A stretch of 64,000 bases of DNA from DATKZH01 sp035528065 (lineage in GTDB: Bacteria > Planctomycetota > Planctomycetia > Pirellulales > Thermoguttaceae). The DNA is taken from positions 1 to 64,000 of the forward strand of contig DATKZH010000434.1 of NCBI GenBank assembly GCA_035528065.1. Reading direction: 5' to 3'. The notes beneath the pieces were generated by a model. That model was not told the DNA's origin. It made no database searches and saw nothing but the letters and a program-made list of their open reading frames with translations. The translations under genes were made by a program, and so were the position numbers. Shown here piece after piece: positions 36,188 to 45,638 of the stretch. Numbering within the stretch: the stretch's first letter is position 1; every line of letters begins with the position of its first letter.

Positions 36188-39015
36188 CCTCTACTCCCTA
36201 ACAGAAAAGCGTGGTAAGAAACTGTCCTGCGGATCCCTCCCCGATGCACTGCTCCGTCCGTGGACAGACAACCGTTGAAAGCCGTCTCGCGGTGGGGAGA
36301 ACCGGACGGCTTGGGTGGCCGCGCTTGGTCATGGTCCTGGGGACTGTTCACCGGTCGTCTTGCGGACTGCTGAGGACGTTGGAACGCCTCACCCAGGGTC
36401 TCGTCGTCCAAGTGCAAGAGGATTTTCATCAGCGATGCCACATCGCCTCTGAGCTGCTCGGGGTCGACGAAACGACGCACGATGCGGTTTTGGACCACGT
36501 GTTTCGGCGCGGAAAACTCGGTGATCAACAGATCATCCCTGTTCTTCGGCAAGGGCCGCCCAAGGTCGGCGTACAAGAACAGCCCAAGCTCCTCCTCGTC
36601 CATGACGAACGTCTGGAACGGGACCAATGCGGGATCACAGCCGATGCGGAGGAGATCCTGGTGGATCGCCGGGCGCGCCGTCCTTTGGCGAAGGAGCCGA
36701 TAGTCGATGCGCAGCTTTTCTCCCTTGGTAGCCAAAAGGATGACGTCGCCAGCGGCGCCGCTCGTCCAAAGGGTGGTGTGGGGGAAGACCGACCGCATGG
36801 TGTGGACGATCACCTTCATGTCCCACTCGGAGGTGCAGTACGCGGGAAGCCACTGCGCCAGCATGCCTCCGTCTCTCAGACGCTTCTCGACCAGTTGATA
36901 CCACTCGAGCGAAAAGAGGCTTGACTGCCCCGCGATCCACGGGTTGGACGGCTGGGAGATCACCACGTCGTACCGATCCGGGGCCGTGAGCAACACGTTT
37001 CGCGCGTCCCGTTGCAGCAGGCGCAACCGTTGATCGCGCAGCGGATCGTGATTCACCCCGGAGAAGAATTCCGAGGCCTCCACGACGGCCGGAGACAGCT
37101 CGGCACAGTCGACGACGCGCACGTCGTGCGTGAGCACCGATCCGACGGTCACGCCGCTTCCCAAGCCGACGACGAACACTTTGTCCGGTTGCGGGTGAAA
37201 CAAGACGGGCAACTGTCCCAGCATGACCTGGGTTTTCATGTCGTGGTCCGTTGACGTGCTCGCATCCGTCTTCCCATCGATGGTCAGGAAGCGGACGCCG
37301 TCGGGCCGTTGCATCACGGCCACGGTTGCCGTTACGCCCGGTCTGTAATAGAGCAGATCATACTGCTTGAAAGAGAGCTCCCACAGCTTCCATGCCTCGG
37401 CGTGCGAGATTCTCAGGGGTTCCTCTACCGCTCCTTCCACCCGATCGATTATCGCGTGGTAACGGTCGGCATAAACGTAGACGCCGCTGTTGAGAAGCCG
37501 GGGCGACCAGGGGGCCAGCAAAGAGATCAATAACCACAGTCCCGCCGACGTGCCGGCGACGCTCAGCAGCCGCGAAGAGAGCGATCGCTCCATCCACAGC
37601 AGCATGACCAGTGAGCCGGCAACGAGATTCATGAGCGCACCGGCCGTGATCGTCCTTTCCATTCCGATCGTGGGCACCAGGAGCAGGCCGCCCGCGACTG
37701 CGCCGAGAACGGCCCCCAACGTATTCAACCCGTACGCCCGACCCAGCCGCCGCCCGATCGTTCCCGTCTCGTCGACCAAGATGGCCGCGACCACGGGAAA
37801 CGTGAGCCCCATGGCAAAGGTAGGGACCAGCATCACCAGTCCCGCCAACACGAATCGCACGAACTGGAGGCTCAGCCAGCCGTTGGGCGTGACCCCATCC
37901 AGCGACAGATATAGGAACGGGAGCCGCTCAAACAAGGGAATCGTCAGCAACGCTGAGACGGCCACCGTATATTGGAGGCCGACGAGCAAGGCGGCGGGCG
38001 TCGCCAGCCTTCTTGCCAGACTGAAAAACATGCTCCCCAAGGCGATTCCCAGCAGGAACGTGGCCAGCATGATCGTGAACGCAAAGGTGGTGGTTCCCAA
38101 GACCATCGTCAGCGCCCGCGTCCAAGCGACTTCGTAGAGCATCGCGGCAAACCCGGAAATGGCAAATGCCGCCACCGCGCCCTTCTCGAACCGGCTTGAA
38201 ATCGGCTCGCACGAGGCGAACACTCTCACGGCTCCCACCGATTCCGTGAGGGACTCGACGAAACGCGTTTGCGTGGACATGGCGTGGATCATGAAAAAGC
38301 CGGCCGCCACCGCGAAGTTGAGCGCAACGGCTGAAAAGGTCGTGAGGATGATGCCCAGATTGGGAAGCAAGAAGTAGCCAGCCGCGATCACGCCAAAAAG
38401 CGCGCCGACCGTGTTCAGCCCGTACAGCCAGGACACGGTGACGGAAACGTGGGACTTGACGCGTGCGAGGTAGCGACTCATCACGGGAAGGGTCCCTCCC
38501 ATCAAGGTCGTGGGAATCGCAAGGAGCAGGAAGGTCACCAGAAGCCTCACCGCCGTGCAGGCAAAAAGCCCCGGCTGATAAGCCTGGTACACCGCTGCGT
38601 AGAACCGCTCGGCCCCGCTGAGCACCAGGGGAAGCATCGCGGCGTACGCGCCGATTCCAACCTCCAGCGCGACGTAGCACCGCGCCAGTTGCTTCTCATT
38701 GAAGCGGTCGGCCCACTTGCCGACGAGCCACGCTCCGAATCCCAGACCCGCCATGAAGACTGCGAGGACCGTGGTCACCGCATACGTGGACGCGCCGAGA
38801 ACGAGGGTGAGCTGGCGAACCCACACAATCTCGTAGATCAGTCCGGCGGCTCCCGACAAGGCAAACAGTGCGAAACAGACGCAGCACAGAAGGTGCGCGC
38901 GGGCCTTCGCGCGCGGGGCCGCCACAGAGGATTCCTGACGCGCGGTCGATCCCGATCTTTTCGCCTTGCGTCCCGCCGGCTTACGGCGTTGGGCGTCCCA
39001 TTCTCGCATTCCCAT
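36181..39015 (-). CDS. Polytopic membrane protein fused to spermidine synthase-like domain
   Basis: The protein has 944 residues. About 12-14 transmembrane helices in two related halves (ALSGAAGLIYEIVWVRQLTL and ISGFAAMLYEVAWTRALTMV begin each half) precede a C-terminal SAM-dependent aminopropyltransferase-like domain from about residue 600. That domain shows VFVVGLGSGVTVGSV, VVDCAELSPAVVEAS and YDVVISQPSNPWI. Such fusions are common in planctomycetes; the true reaction is not established. ATG at 39015 has AGGAGG 9 nt upstream. Its end overlaps the MCP start, so it heads the chemosensory operon. A terminator-like leader lies at 39042-39135. Confidence 0.85.
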   Translation of the reverse strand: MGMREWDAQRRKPAGRKAKRSGSTARQESSVAAPRAKARAHLLCCVCFALFALSGAAGLIYEIVWVRQLTLVLGASTYAVTTVLAVFMAGLGFGAWLVGKWADRFNEKQLARCYVALEVGIGAYAAMLPLVLSGAERFYAAVYQAYQPGLFACTAVRLLVTFLLLAIPTTLMGGTLPVMSRYLARVKSHVSVTVSWLYGLNTVGALFGVIAAGYFLLPNLGIILTTFSAVALNFAVAAGFFMIHAMSTQTRFVESLTESVGAVRVFASCEPISSRFEKGAVAAFAISGFAAMLYEVAWTRALTMVLGTTTFAFTIMLATFLLGIALGSMFFSLARRLATPAALLVGLQYTVAVSALLTIPLFERLPFLYLSLDGVTPNGWLSLQFVRFVLAGLVMLVPTFAMGLTFPVVAAILVDETGTIGRRLGRAYGLNTLGAVLGAVAGGLLLVPTIGMERTITAGALMNLVAGSLVMLLWMERSLSSRLLSVAGTSAGLWLLISLLAPWSPRLLNSGVYVYADRYHAIIDRVEGAVEEPLRISHAEAWKLWELSFKQYDLLYYRPGVTATVAVMQRPDGVRFLTIDGKTDASTSTDHDMKTQVMLGQLPVLFHPQPDKVFVVGLGSGVTVGSVLTHDVRVVDCAELSPAVVEASEFFSGVNHDPLRDQRLRLLQRDARNVLLTAPDRYDVVISQPSNPWIAGQSSLFSLEWYQLVEKRLRDGGMLAQWLPAYCTSEWDMKVIVHTMRSVFPHTTLWTSGAAGDVILLATKGEKLRIDYRLLRQRTARPAIHQDLLRIGCDPALVPFQTFVMDEEELGLFLYADLGRPLPKNRDDLLITEFSAPKHVVQNRIVRRFVDPEQLRGDVASLMKILLHLDDETLGEAFQRPQQSARRPVNSPQDHDQARPPKPSGSPHRETAFNGCLSTDGAVHRGGIRRTVSYHAFLLGSRGC

Positions 39016-39041
39016 AACCGTCGTCCTCCTGCGGTTGGGGG

Positions 39042-39135
39042 GTCGAACCAACAAAAAAGGCACAACCCAAGTCGCCTCTTCGCCGACGGAAGAGTGTGAC
39101 TTCGATTGTGCCTTCAACCTGCGGGCCCTGGTCCC
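39042..39135 (-). promoter_or_regulatory. Conserved leader element with intrinsic terminator, copy 1
   Basis: On the minus strand a long hairpin (arms AAGGCACAA and TTGTGCCTT at 39106-39114 and 39057-39065, inner stems AAGTC/GACTT and CTCTTC/GAAGAG) ends in a TTTTTT tract at 39053-39058. It lies 38 nt upstream of the start at 39015. The same block, including GTTGAAGGCACA before and TTTTTTGTTGG after, recurs at 40871-40965. Stem residues differ between copies but pairing is kept. It may be a transcription attenuator or unknown riboswitch platform, or a dispersed terminator. Together with the start region it accounts for the gene gap 39016-39349. Confidence 0.65.
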
Positions 39136-39349
39136 GCGAATCAAGGCGACCCACCGCAACCGGGTGGGCCCGTTCCTCCCGGACCTTCAGTCCGCAGGAA
39201 CTCATTCATGCAAACGTAGCTCCCGATTACGGCGATGCGGAAGAATCTCGCGGATTTTTCTCCGCGAGAGTGCTCCGGCTGGGCGCGCCCCGGGGTGCTG
39301 TGGTTGTTCTTGTAGCAGGAACCCGCAGACACCGACTGAGGCCGTCGCG

Positions 39350-39796
39350 ATGGCGTTTACCTGCTTCTTCCGGGACGGCCAGGCACCCGACCTGCTCGCC
39401 GAACACGTAATCCCCGATCTGGCAACCCGCCGGTACATGGACGTGTGGGACGCGGGGTGTGCCACGGGGCCGGAACCTTACTCCATCGCGATGACCTTCC
39501 GCGAGCACATGGGGCCGTTTCTGTTTCGGAACCTGCGAATCTGGGCCACCGATATCGATGAGACCGACACCTTCGGCCGGATCATCGCCCGGGGCGTCTA
39601 CTGCGAGCAGGAGACCAAGCGGATCCCGGCGGAGATCCGGGCGAGGCACTTCTCGCCCAGTGGCGGGGACGGCAGGCGCAGGGAAATCGGGGGGCGCGCA
39701 CGCTCTCTCTCCACTCTCCCCGTTCGCTCAAGAAAAAAAGGAAGGCCACGGGAAGTCCACCGCAGCCCCGCGCTGGAGGGGTTTCTACTGGAATAG
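39350..39796 (+). pseudogene. CheR-like methyltransferase fragment
   Basis: From ATG 39350 the frame shows FFRDGQAPDLLAEHVIPDLA and the SAM motif DVWDAGCATGPEPYSIAMTF, then WATDIDETDTFGRIIARGVY, all typical of CheR. Similarity stops near residue 104 (HFSPSGG). The remaining frame to 39796 is low-complexity and Arg-rich, with a TCTCTCTCC run. The N-terminal helical domain and the catalytic C-terminal third are missing, so it is a decayed or truncated paralogue of the cheR in the cluster. Confidence 0.75.
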
Positions 39797-39820
39797 GCCG
39801 TCGCTTATGAGCCGGACGGA

Positions 39821-40759
39821 TCAGAATTCGTACTTCAGTTGCAGCCACCAGACGCCGTTTTCTTCGGTGTTAGCCACCGTCCCGAAAGCTCCATAACCGG
39901 CGGTGAAGGCCGTCTGCTCGTTGAGGATGAAGATGGCGTCGAAGGCGTGCCAGTGGTCCTCATCTCCAATGAGGCCGGCGATTTGTCCATACGGGTCGGG
40001 CTTCTGACGGAACTCGTAGGCCAGCACCAGCCAGTCGAAGGGCAGGTAAGCGACGTTCCCTTCGAACGTTGCGTGGTACTCGTCACCGAACCCCAAGAAT
40101 CCCAACTGTGCCGCCTGGCTTGCTCGCAGGCCCGCGGTCAGGATCAAGGGGCGCCCCAGGACCTCAGGCGGAATCGTCCTGGTTGCCGTGAGGGTGAAAT
40201 CGACGCCGTTCTCTCGCTCGTAGCCGATCCCCGACAGGGCGCCGCCGAGCCTCTGGTCGATGTCGCGGATGCCGTCGTTCACCTTGAAGTGTACGCCCGC
40301 GGTCACGGCCGGCATGGCGAAGCCGCCTACACACGTGTTCTCTTTCACGGCCAACAGCCGCAGATTGAAATGGTGCAGCCACATGTTGCTGCTTTCGATA
40401 TCCACGGTGGTCGCGTCGCGGATGTCTCTGGGTAGCGATCCCAACCCCAGCCGATTGGCCGCGTAGCCGAATTCGATCCGGCCGCCAAGCGTCTCGGTGA
40501 TCGTGATCGCATCAAGGTTCTTCTCGCCGATGTTCACCCAGGACAACGCGACCGCCGGCTTGCCGAGAAGCGAGCATTCGCACCGAGGCTCCGGATTGAC
40601 CAGGTAGGCCATGGGCGTGATCGCGCCGCCGCCTACGCCTTCAATCGTATGGACAGGCAGCGGCGGCGCAGCGTACACACCCCCGGTGAAGTGAATGGCC
40701 AGAATCGTGGCCGCTATGACCATCAGAAACCTGAATTCGCTCAACGTATTGATCTTCAT
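39821..40759 (-). CDS. DUF3034 family outer-membrane beta-barrel protein
   Basis: The 312-residue protein has a signal peptide (about 1-30, ending GGVYA) followed by TIEGVGGGAITPMAYLVNP, the hallmark of DUF3034. The rest alternates hydrophobic strands and ends in WWLQLKYEF with a C-terminal Phe, as expected for an outer-membrane barrel. Function of the family is not known; a porin-like role is inferred. ATG at 40759 has AGGGAG about 10 nt upstream. About 110 nt upstream on the same strand lies the second copy of the leader/terminator element. Confidence 0.86.
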   Translation of the reverse strand: MKINTLSEFRFLMVIAATILAIHFTGGVYAAPPLPVHTIEGVGGGAITPMAYLVNPEPRCECSLLGKPAVALSWVNIGEKNLDAITITETLGGRIEFGYAANRLGLGSLPRDIRDATTVDIESSNMWLHHFNLRLLAVKENTCVGGFAMPAVTAGVHFKVNDGIRDIDQRLGGALSGIGYERENGVDFTLTATRTIPPEVLGRPLILTAGLRASQAAQLGFLGFGDEYHATFEGNVAYLPFDWLVLAYEFRQKPDPYGQIAGLIGDEDHWHAFDAIFILNEQTAFTAGYGAFGTVANTEENGVWWLQLKYEF

Positions 40760-40870
40760 GATCGAACACTCCCTTGCTCACACGAAAACGGGAGGAGGGC
40801 CGAAACCCGACTCCCCGCTGGCCGACAAGGCCATAGCTGGAGTTCCGCGCCCCGCCCCGCGATTTCCTAG

Positions 40871-40965
40871 TCGAAAGCCAACAAAAAAGACCCAACCGGG
40901 GTCACCCTCGTTCGGCAAGAGGTGACTTCGGCTGTGCCTTCAACTAGCAGGCCCCAATGGTCCTG
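40871..40965 (-). promoter_or_regulatory. Conserved leader element with intrinsic terminator, copy 2
   Basis: On the minus strand, AAGGCACAGCCG (40929-40940) pairs with CGGTTGGGTCTT (40887-40898) through one mismatch and two G-U pairs, and the inner GTCACC pairs with GGTGAC. A TTTTTT tract follows at 40883-40888. The flanks match copy 1 (GGACCA, GTTGAAGGCACA, TTTTTTGTTGG). The element lies between the receiver gene ending at 41228 and the DUF3034 start at 40759, so it could end the former or attenuate the latter. The rest of the 40760-41227 gap holds no recognisable gene. Confidence 0.65.
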
Positions 40966-41227
40966 CGCGCTAAGGGGAACTACTCGCGGTGTACGCTCTT
41001 CTGGTGCGGCCGCCCGCCGCGTGCTTGGGCGCGACGCCGGTTGTGTGGGACGTATGGACCGAGCGGCCCGGCTGGCAGCAGCCTCTTACCGGTGGTTCTG
41101 CTCGTAGGAATCAGGCAGACTTGGCTGGCAGCAGACGCGGCACGATGGCGGAGACACGCCATCAAAGCCTCGCTGCGGGCCTCTTCGGAGGCCTTCTTGA
41201 CGCGTTGCGCTTTCCTTCCTTGCGCTT

Positions 41228-41635
41228 CTAATCGCAGCCGTGTTTCTCGAGCTTCGCTTTGAGAGTCTCGGGCGTGAAAGGCTTGACCAGGTAGCCGGAC
41301 ACCCCGGCCTGAACGGCCTCGACGACGCGGCTCTTCTCCGCCTCGGTGGTGATTATGATGATGGGGACGCTTGCGTCCCGGCCCCGAATCTCCTTAACCA
41401 CGTCGAGCCCCGTCTTGCCGGGCAGGTTCCAGTCGGTCAGCACCAGGTCGAACTTGCCCGGTTCAAACAGCGTCGTCGCCTCGTTGCCGTCGGATGCCTC
41501 GATGGCCGAGGGGACTCCGACGGCCGAACCGACCACTCTCATGCCCGGCGTGGCTCCGATGCCGTCACAGATCACCGAGCGGATCACCGCCGAATCGTCG
41601 ACGACTAGAACGCGGACGTCTTCCGACGCCGTCAC
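41228..41635 (-). CDS. CheY-like single-domain response regulator
   Basis: The 135-residue protein has DDS (VLVVDDSAVI), acceptor Asp in VLTDWNLPGKTGLD, T/S in IIIITTEAE and Lys in YLVKPFTPE. The region RVVGSAVGVPSAIEASDGNE looks like two alternative beta2-alpha2 starts joined end to end, making the domain about 12 residues longer than usual. GTG at 41635 has GGAG 4 nt upstream. It is divergent from the PAS kinase and separate from the main cluster. Confidence 0.88.
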   Translation of the reverse strand: MTASEDVRVLVVDDSAVIRSVICDGIGATPGMRVVGSAVGVPSAIEASDGNEATTLFEPGKFDLVLTDWNLPGKTGLDVVKEIRGRDASVPIIIITTEAEKSRVVEAVQAGVSGYLVKPFTPETLKAKLEKHGCD

Positions 41636-42062
41636 AAGTCTCCTGCTGGTTCCACCACGTCGCACGGCCCCTACCTCGGAGCCCGTCTGTGTCCCGGGCG
41701 CCGACACAACCTGATCCCGGCAGCCGTGCTGGCTGCGGCTTGCTCGAGGAATCCAGGCCCCGGCACCTCTGGGCGGGGGGCACAGCGGCTTTCCGGTCTC
41801 CGTCGAGTGTCGTACGCGAACCTCGCCGCGATCTAAGGTGTAGATTGAGCTTGTACTTGACGCCACTAAGCATACACTGAACGGTCGCGCCCCCCAGCGG
41901 GGTGGCTCCTGTTGATGTTTGCATTGCCAAGGATCACCCGACGTGGACCGGACCCTTCGGTCCCGGGCTTCCGGTGGAAGCCCTCCGTTCATTGGCTATG
42001 CAAGGCTCAATAGATCGGGAGGTGTGTCGTCGGGCTACCGGCCGGCTTCGGAGGATCCATTC
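41636..42062. other. Divergent intergenic region, 427 bp
   Basis: Lies between the receiver gene (leftward) and the PAS kinase (rightward), so both promoters should be here. A weak rightward candidate is TTGTAC near 41850 and TACACT 16 nt downstream. No gene recognised. Confidence 0.35.
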
Positions 42063-44729
42063 ATGCCCGCCAAGAAATCGGGAGAGCCTGCCTCAGGGGT
42101 TTCCTCGTCACGACGCGGAGGCGGCGGAAAGAGGCGATCGCCGGACGAGCAAACCGCCGGGGCCTCACTGCGGGTCGACGTTCCAACCGTCCAGACAGCA
42201 GAGGAGTGGCAGCGGACTTTCGACGCCGTGCCCGACCCGATTGCCATCCTGGACACGCAACACCGGATAGTGCGAGTCAACAAAGCGATGGCCGAACGGC
42301 TCGGCCTCATCGAGGACCAGTGCGTCGGCCAAACCTGCTACCGCTTGGTTCACGGCACCGACGAGCCTCCGGCGTTCTGCCCTCACGCTCGACTACTCCG
42401 GGACGGTGAGGAACATACCGTCGAGGTTCACGAAGAACGGCTTGCGGGCGATTTCCTCGTGACCGCCTCCCCTCTACGGGACTCCTCGGGGCGTCTCGTC
42501 GGCAGCGTGCACGTTGCACGCGACCTCACCGACCGCAAGCGGGCGGAGGAGGAGTTGAGACAGAGCGAGTCGCGACTGAAGGCCATCTTCCGGGCAGCGC
42601 CGACGGGGATCGGCCTGGTCTGCAATCGGGTCATCCGAGAGGCCAACGACCGCTTATGCGAGATGGTCGGCTATTCGCGTGAGGAGCTGCTGGACGAACC
42701 CGTCAGGATGCTCTACCCCAGCGACGAGGACTACGAATACGTCGGCCGGGAGAAATGCGCGCAGATCCGCCAGCGGGGCACGGGAACCGTGGAGACCCAC
42801 TTGCGCCGCAAGGACGGCACCGTCATCGACGTGCTGCTGAGTTCCTCCCCGCTCGACCCCGACGACCTCGCCATCGGCGTGACGTTCACCGCCCTGGACA
42901 TCACAGATCGCAAGAGGGCGGAAGAGGCGCTCTGTGAGAGCGAAAGCTGCTACCGTTCTCTGTATTTGGCCGTGCGCGAAGGTGTGTGCCTTCACGAAGT
43001 CGTGTACGCCGAGTCCGGAAAGGCGGTCGACTACCGCATCTTGGACGTCAACCCGGCCTATGAAGCCATCACGGGTCTGTCGAGAGAGAAGACAATCGGC
43101 GCCCTGGCCTCCGAACTCTACGGCACCGGCAGCGCGCCGTTTCTCGACGTATACGCCGAGGTCGCGGAAACAGGCAAGCCGGCCCGGTTCGACGTCTATT
43201 GGGAACCGATGAGGAAACATTTCAGGATCGCCGCATTTTCTCCCGGACCGCGCCGCTTCGCCACGGTATTCACGGACGTCACGGAGGCCAAGCGGGCGGA
43301 GCAATCGCTACGCGACTCGGAAGAAAGATTCCGCGTGCTCTTCGAGGATGCCCCGGACCCCATCTACCTGAACGACCTGGAGGGGATGTTCATCGACGGG
43401 AATCGGGCGGCGGAGGAAATCACGGGATACAGGAAGGAGGAGCTTGTCGGAAAGAATCTCATGACGGCGGGGTTGCTGGTTCCTTCCGATAGTCCCAAAG
43501 CGGCAGAGCGCCTCGCCGGAAACGCCGCTGGCCGACCCACAGGACCTGACGAGTTCACCCTGATACGCAAAGACGGAGGCCGGGTTAGCGTGGAGATCCG
43601 GACGTTTCGCGTCAAGATCGGCGCTCAAGACGTCGTCCTCGGCATCGCCAGGGACGTCACCGAGCGCAAACGAGCGGAAGAAGCGCTCCGCGAGAGCCAG
43701 CAGCGGTTTCGCGATCTCGCCGAGCTGTTGCCGCAGACGGTCTTCGAAACGGATCTTCAGGGACGTCTGACGTTCGTGAACCGAGAGGCGTTGAAGACGT
43801 TCGGCTTTTCGGAAGAGGAGTCCCGCACCTCGATCAACGCCCTCGACATGCTGGCCCCCCATGAACGCGATCGGGGTCGACGAAACATCGAGCAAGTCCT
43901 TCGGGGAGAGCCGTCCCGTGGAAACGAGTATCTCGCTCGACGAAAGGACGGAAGTTTGTTCCCCGTCGTAATAAGCAGCGCACCCATCGTTCGTAACGGG
44001 CGGCCGGCGGGACTGCGCGGAATCATCGTGGACATCACCGAGCGGAAGCGAGCCGAGGAGGCGCAGAAGCTGGCCGCCACCGGCCGGATGGCCGCTCGCG
44101 TGGCCCACGAGATCAACAATCCGCTGGCCGGGATCAAGAACTCGTTCCTGTTGCTCAAGGACGCCGTTCCCCGCGACCACCCCGACTACGACCTCGTCGG
44201 CCGGATCGAGAAGGAGATCGATCGAATCGCCAATATCGTCCGCCAGATGTACCGGCTCCATTCCCCTGACCAGGAGCCCCCTCACGCCATCTGCGTGGGG
44301 GAGACGATCCGCGAGGTCGTGCTCATGCTCCAGCCGAGTTGGCGCGAATACGACGTCCGCGTTGACGTAAATGCGCCAAGCCCCGCGTTGTCCGCCAGAA
44401 TTCCCGAGGGTAGCTTGCGCCAAGTGCTGTACAACCTCGTGGAAAACGCCATCGAAGCCTCGCCGCAAGGAGGCGTGGTGAAGATCCACGCCGTTCGGAC
44501 CGAAGAAAACATAAAGATCAGCATCTCCGACGAAGGGGTCGGGATTCCCCGCGAGCTACAGGAGCGAGTGTTCGAACCGTTCTTTAGCACCAAGCGGGGG
44601 CCGGGTACGTGCGGGATGGGCCTTGGCTTGTCCATCGTCCGGGACATCGTGGATACCCTGAGGGGCACGATAACACTTCAGAGCACGCCGAGCCGAGGGA
44701 CCACGTTTGACGTCGTGTTGCCTGTCTGA
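42063..44729 (+). CDS. Multi-PAS sensor histidine kinase
   Basis: The protein has 888 residues with no transmembrane segment. Five PAS domains in series each end in a DITDRKRAE-like linker, for example DLTDRKRAEEELRQSE and DVTERKRAEEALRES. HisKA follows with the phospho-acceptor His in RVAHEINNPLAGIK, then HATPase_c (NLVENAIEASPQGG, DEGVGIP, GMGLGLSIVRDI). Cytoplasmic sensing by several PAS pockets is expected; Cys and His in PAS1 (CYRLVHGTDEPPAFC) hint at a metal or redox input. ATG at 42063 follows GGAGG about 7 nt upstream. The response regulator gene follows 25 nt downstream. Confidence 0.93.
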   Translation: MPAKKSGEPASGVSSSRRGGGGKRRSPDEQTAGASLRVDVPTVQTAEEWQRTFDAVPDPIAILDTQHRIVRVNKAMAERLGLIEDQCVGQTCYRLVHGTDEPPAFCPHARLLRDGEEHTVEVHEERLAGDFLVTASPLRDSSGRLVGSVHVARDLTDRKRAEEELRQSESRLKAIFRAAPTGIGLVCNRVIREANDRLCEMVGYSREELLDEPVRMLYPSDEDYEYVGREKCAQIRQRGTGTVETHLRRKDGTVIDVLLSSSPLDPDDLAIGVTFTALDITDRKRAEEALCESESCYRSLYLAVREGVCLHEVVYAESGKAVDYRILDVNPAYEAITGLSREKTIGALASELYGTGSAPFLDVYAEVAETGKPARFDVYWEPMRKHFRIAAFSPGPRRFATVFTDVTEAKRAEQSLRDSEERFRVLFEDAPDPIYLNDLEGMFIDGNRAAEEITGYRKEELVGKNLMTAGLLVPSDSPKAAERLAGNAAGRPTGPDEFTLIRKDGGRVSVEIRTFRVKIGAQDVVLGIARDVTERKRAEEALRESQQRFRDLAELLPQTVFETDLQGRLTFVNREALKTFGFSEEESRTSINALDMLAPHERDRGRRNIEQVLRGEPSRGNEYLARRKDGSLFPVVISSAPIVRNGRPAGLRGIIVDITERKRAEEAQKLAATGRMAARVAHEINNPLAGIKNSFLLLKDAVPRDHPDYDLVGRIEKEIDRIANIVRQMYRLHSPDQEPPHAICVGETIREVVLMLQPSWREYDVRVDVNAPSPALSARIPEGSLRQVLYNLVENAIEASPQGGVVKIHAVRTEENIKISISDEGVGIPRELQERVFEPFFSTKRGPGTCGMGLGLSIVRDIVDTLRGTITLQSTPSRGTTFDVVLPV

Positions 44730-44754
44730 ACGTCACAAAGGGGGGGCGAAAAGC

Positions 44755-45528
44755 ATGACGGTATCCTGCTCAATCCTGGTCGCCGACGACGAGGAAACGT
44801 TCCGAGAGTCGACCTGCCGGCTGCTGCGTCGCGAGGGGTACGACTGCCACTCCGCCGGCGACACCGAGGAAGCGGTGGCGAAGCTGCGCCAAAGACCGTT
44901 CGACCTCCTGATCGCCGACATCCGGATGCCGAGAAATCAGGAGATGCGGCTCGTTCGCGAGGCCCAGCGACTGGCTCAAGGCATGCCGGTCATCCTGGTC
45001 ACCGGCTATCCGTCGCTGGACACCGCCATCCGTTCGATTGGCATGCCCGTCACTGCCTACCTGACCAAGCCGGTGGACTTCCCCGACCTGCTGAGCCACG
45101 TCCGCCCTTCGGTGGAACGCTCGCAGAGGTATCGGACCTTGTCGCGGGTCCGAGAGCGCCTCCGACAGTGTCTCGAGGACCTAGAACAGGTCGGGCATGA
45201 GAGCGAGTCGTCGGCAGATGGCGCTTCGCGCGTCGCGACCACAGTCTCGACGGCGACCATCCGTACGGTGGCCGCCTGCTTGTCGGAAATGCTGGAGATC
45301 CGAGGGGAGTCTTTCTCTGGGGAATGGTCCCCCAACCTGTGCGACCTGCTGGATTGCCCCCAGCGCCCGGTCCATCGGAAGGCGATCCAGGAGACCGTCG
45401 AAGTCCTCAAGAAGACGAAAAGCACGTTCAAGTCGAAGGACCTGGCCCAACTGCGGGCGAAACTGGAGAATCTGCTGAACACGCCGGAGGGGTTCTTCTA
45501 CGATACCCGATCGTGTGCTCCCGTCTGA
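44755..45528 (+). CDS. Response regulator with uncharacterised C-terminal region
   Basis: The 257-residue protein starts with a receiver domain (LVADDEET, LLIADIRMP, LVTGYPS, LTKPVD). The receiver runs to about residue 125. The C-terminal half is helical and lacks AAA+, helix-turn-helix or GGDEF motifs; no family recognised. ATG at 44755 follows a G-rich ribosome site. It lies 25 nt after the PAS kinase and is its probable partner. The output is unknown. Confidence 0.88.
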   Translation: MTVSCSILVADDEETFRESTCRLLRREGYDCHSAGDTEEAVAKLRQRPFDLLIADIRMPRNQEMRLVREAQRLAQGMPVILVTGYPSLDTAIRSIGMPVTAYLTKPVDFPDLLSHVRPSVERSQRYRTLSRVRERLRQCLEDLEQVGHESESSADGASRVATTVSTATIRTVAACLSEMLEIRGESFSGEWSPNLCDLLDCPQRPVHRKAIQETVEVLKKTKSTFKSKDLAQLRAKLENLLNTPEGFFYDTRSCAPV

Positions 45529-45638
45529 CAGTGGCTGACGGTCTTCAGAATCGCCGGGGAGACGAAGGGAGCCCGGTCGGCCCCTTCCTCGATTCTCCGC
45601 CGAAACATGTTGTCGAGCCTCTTGGCCTCCAGCCGGCC

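Noticed and set aside
39042..39135. Known c-di-GMP-I riboswitch as explanation of the leader element
   Set aside because: The conserved GEMM core and tetraloop receptor sequences are not present. Other riboswitch motifs I could recall did not match either.
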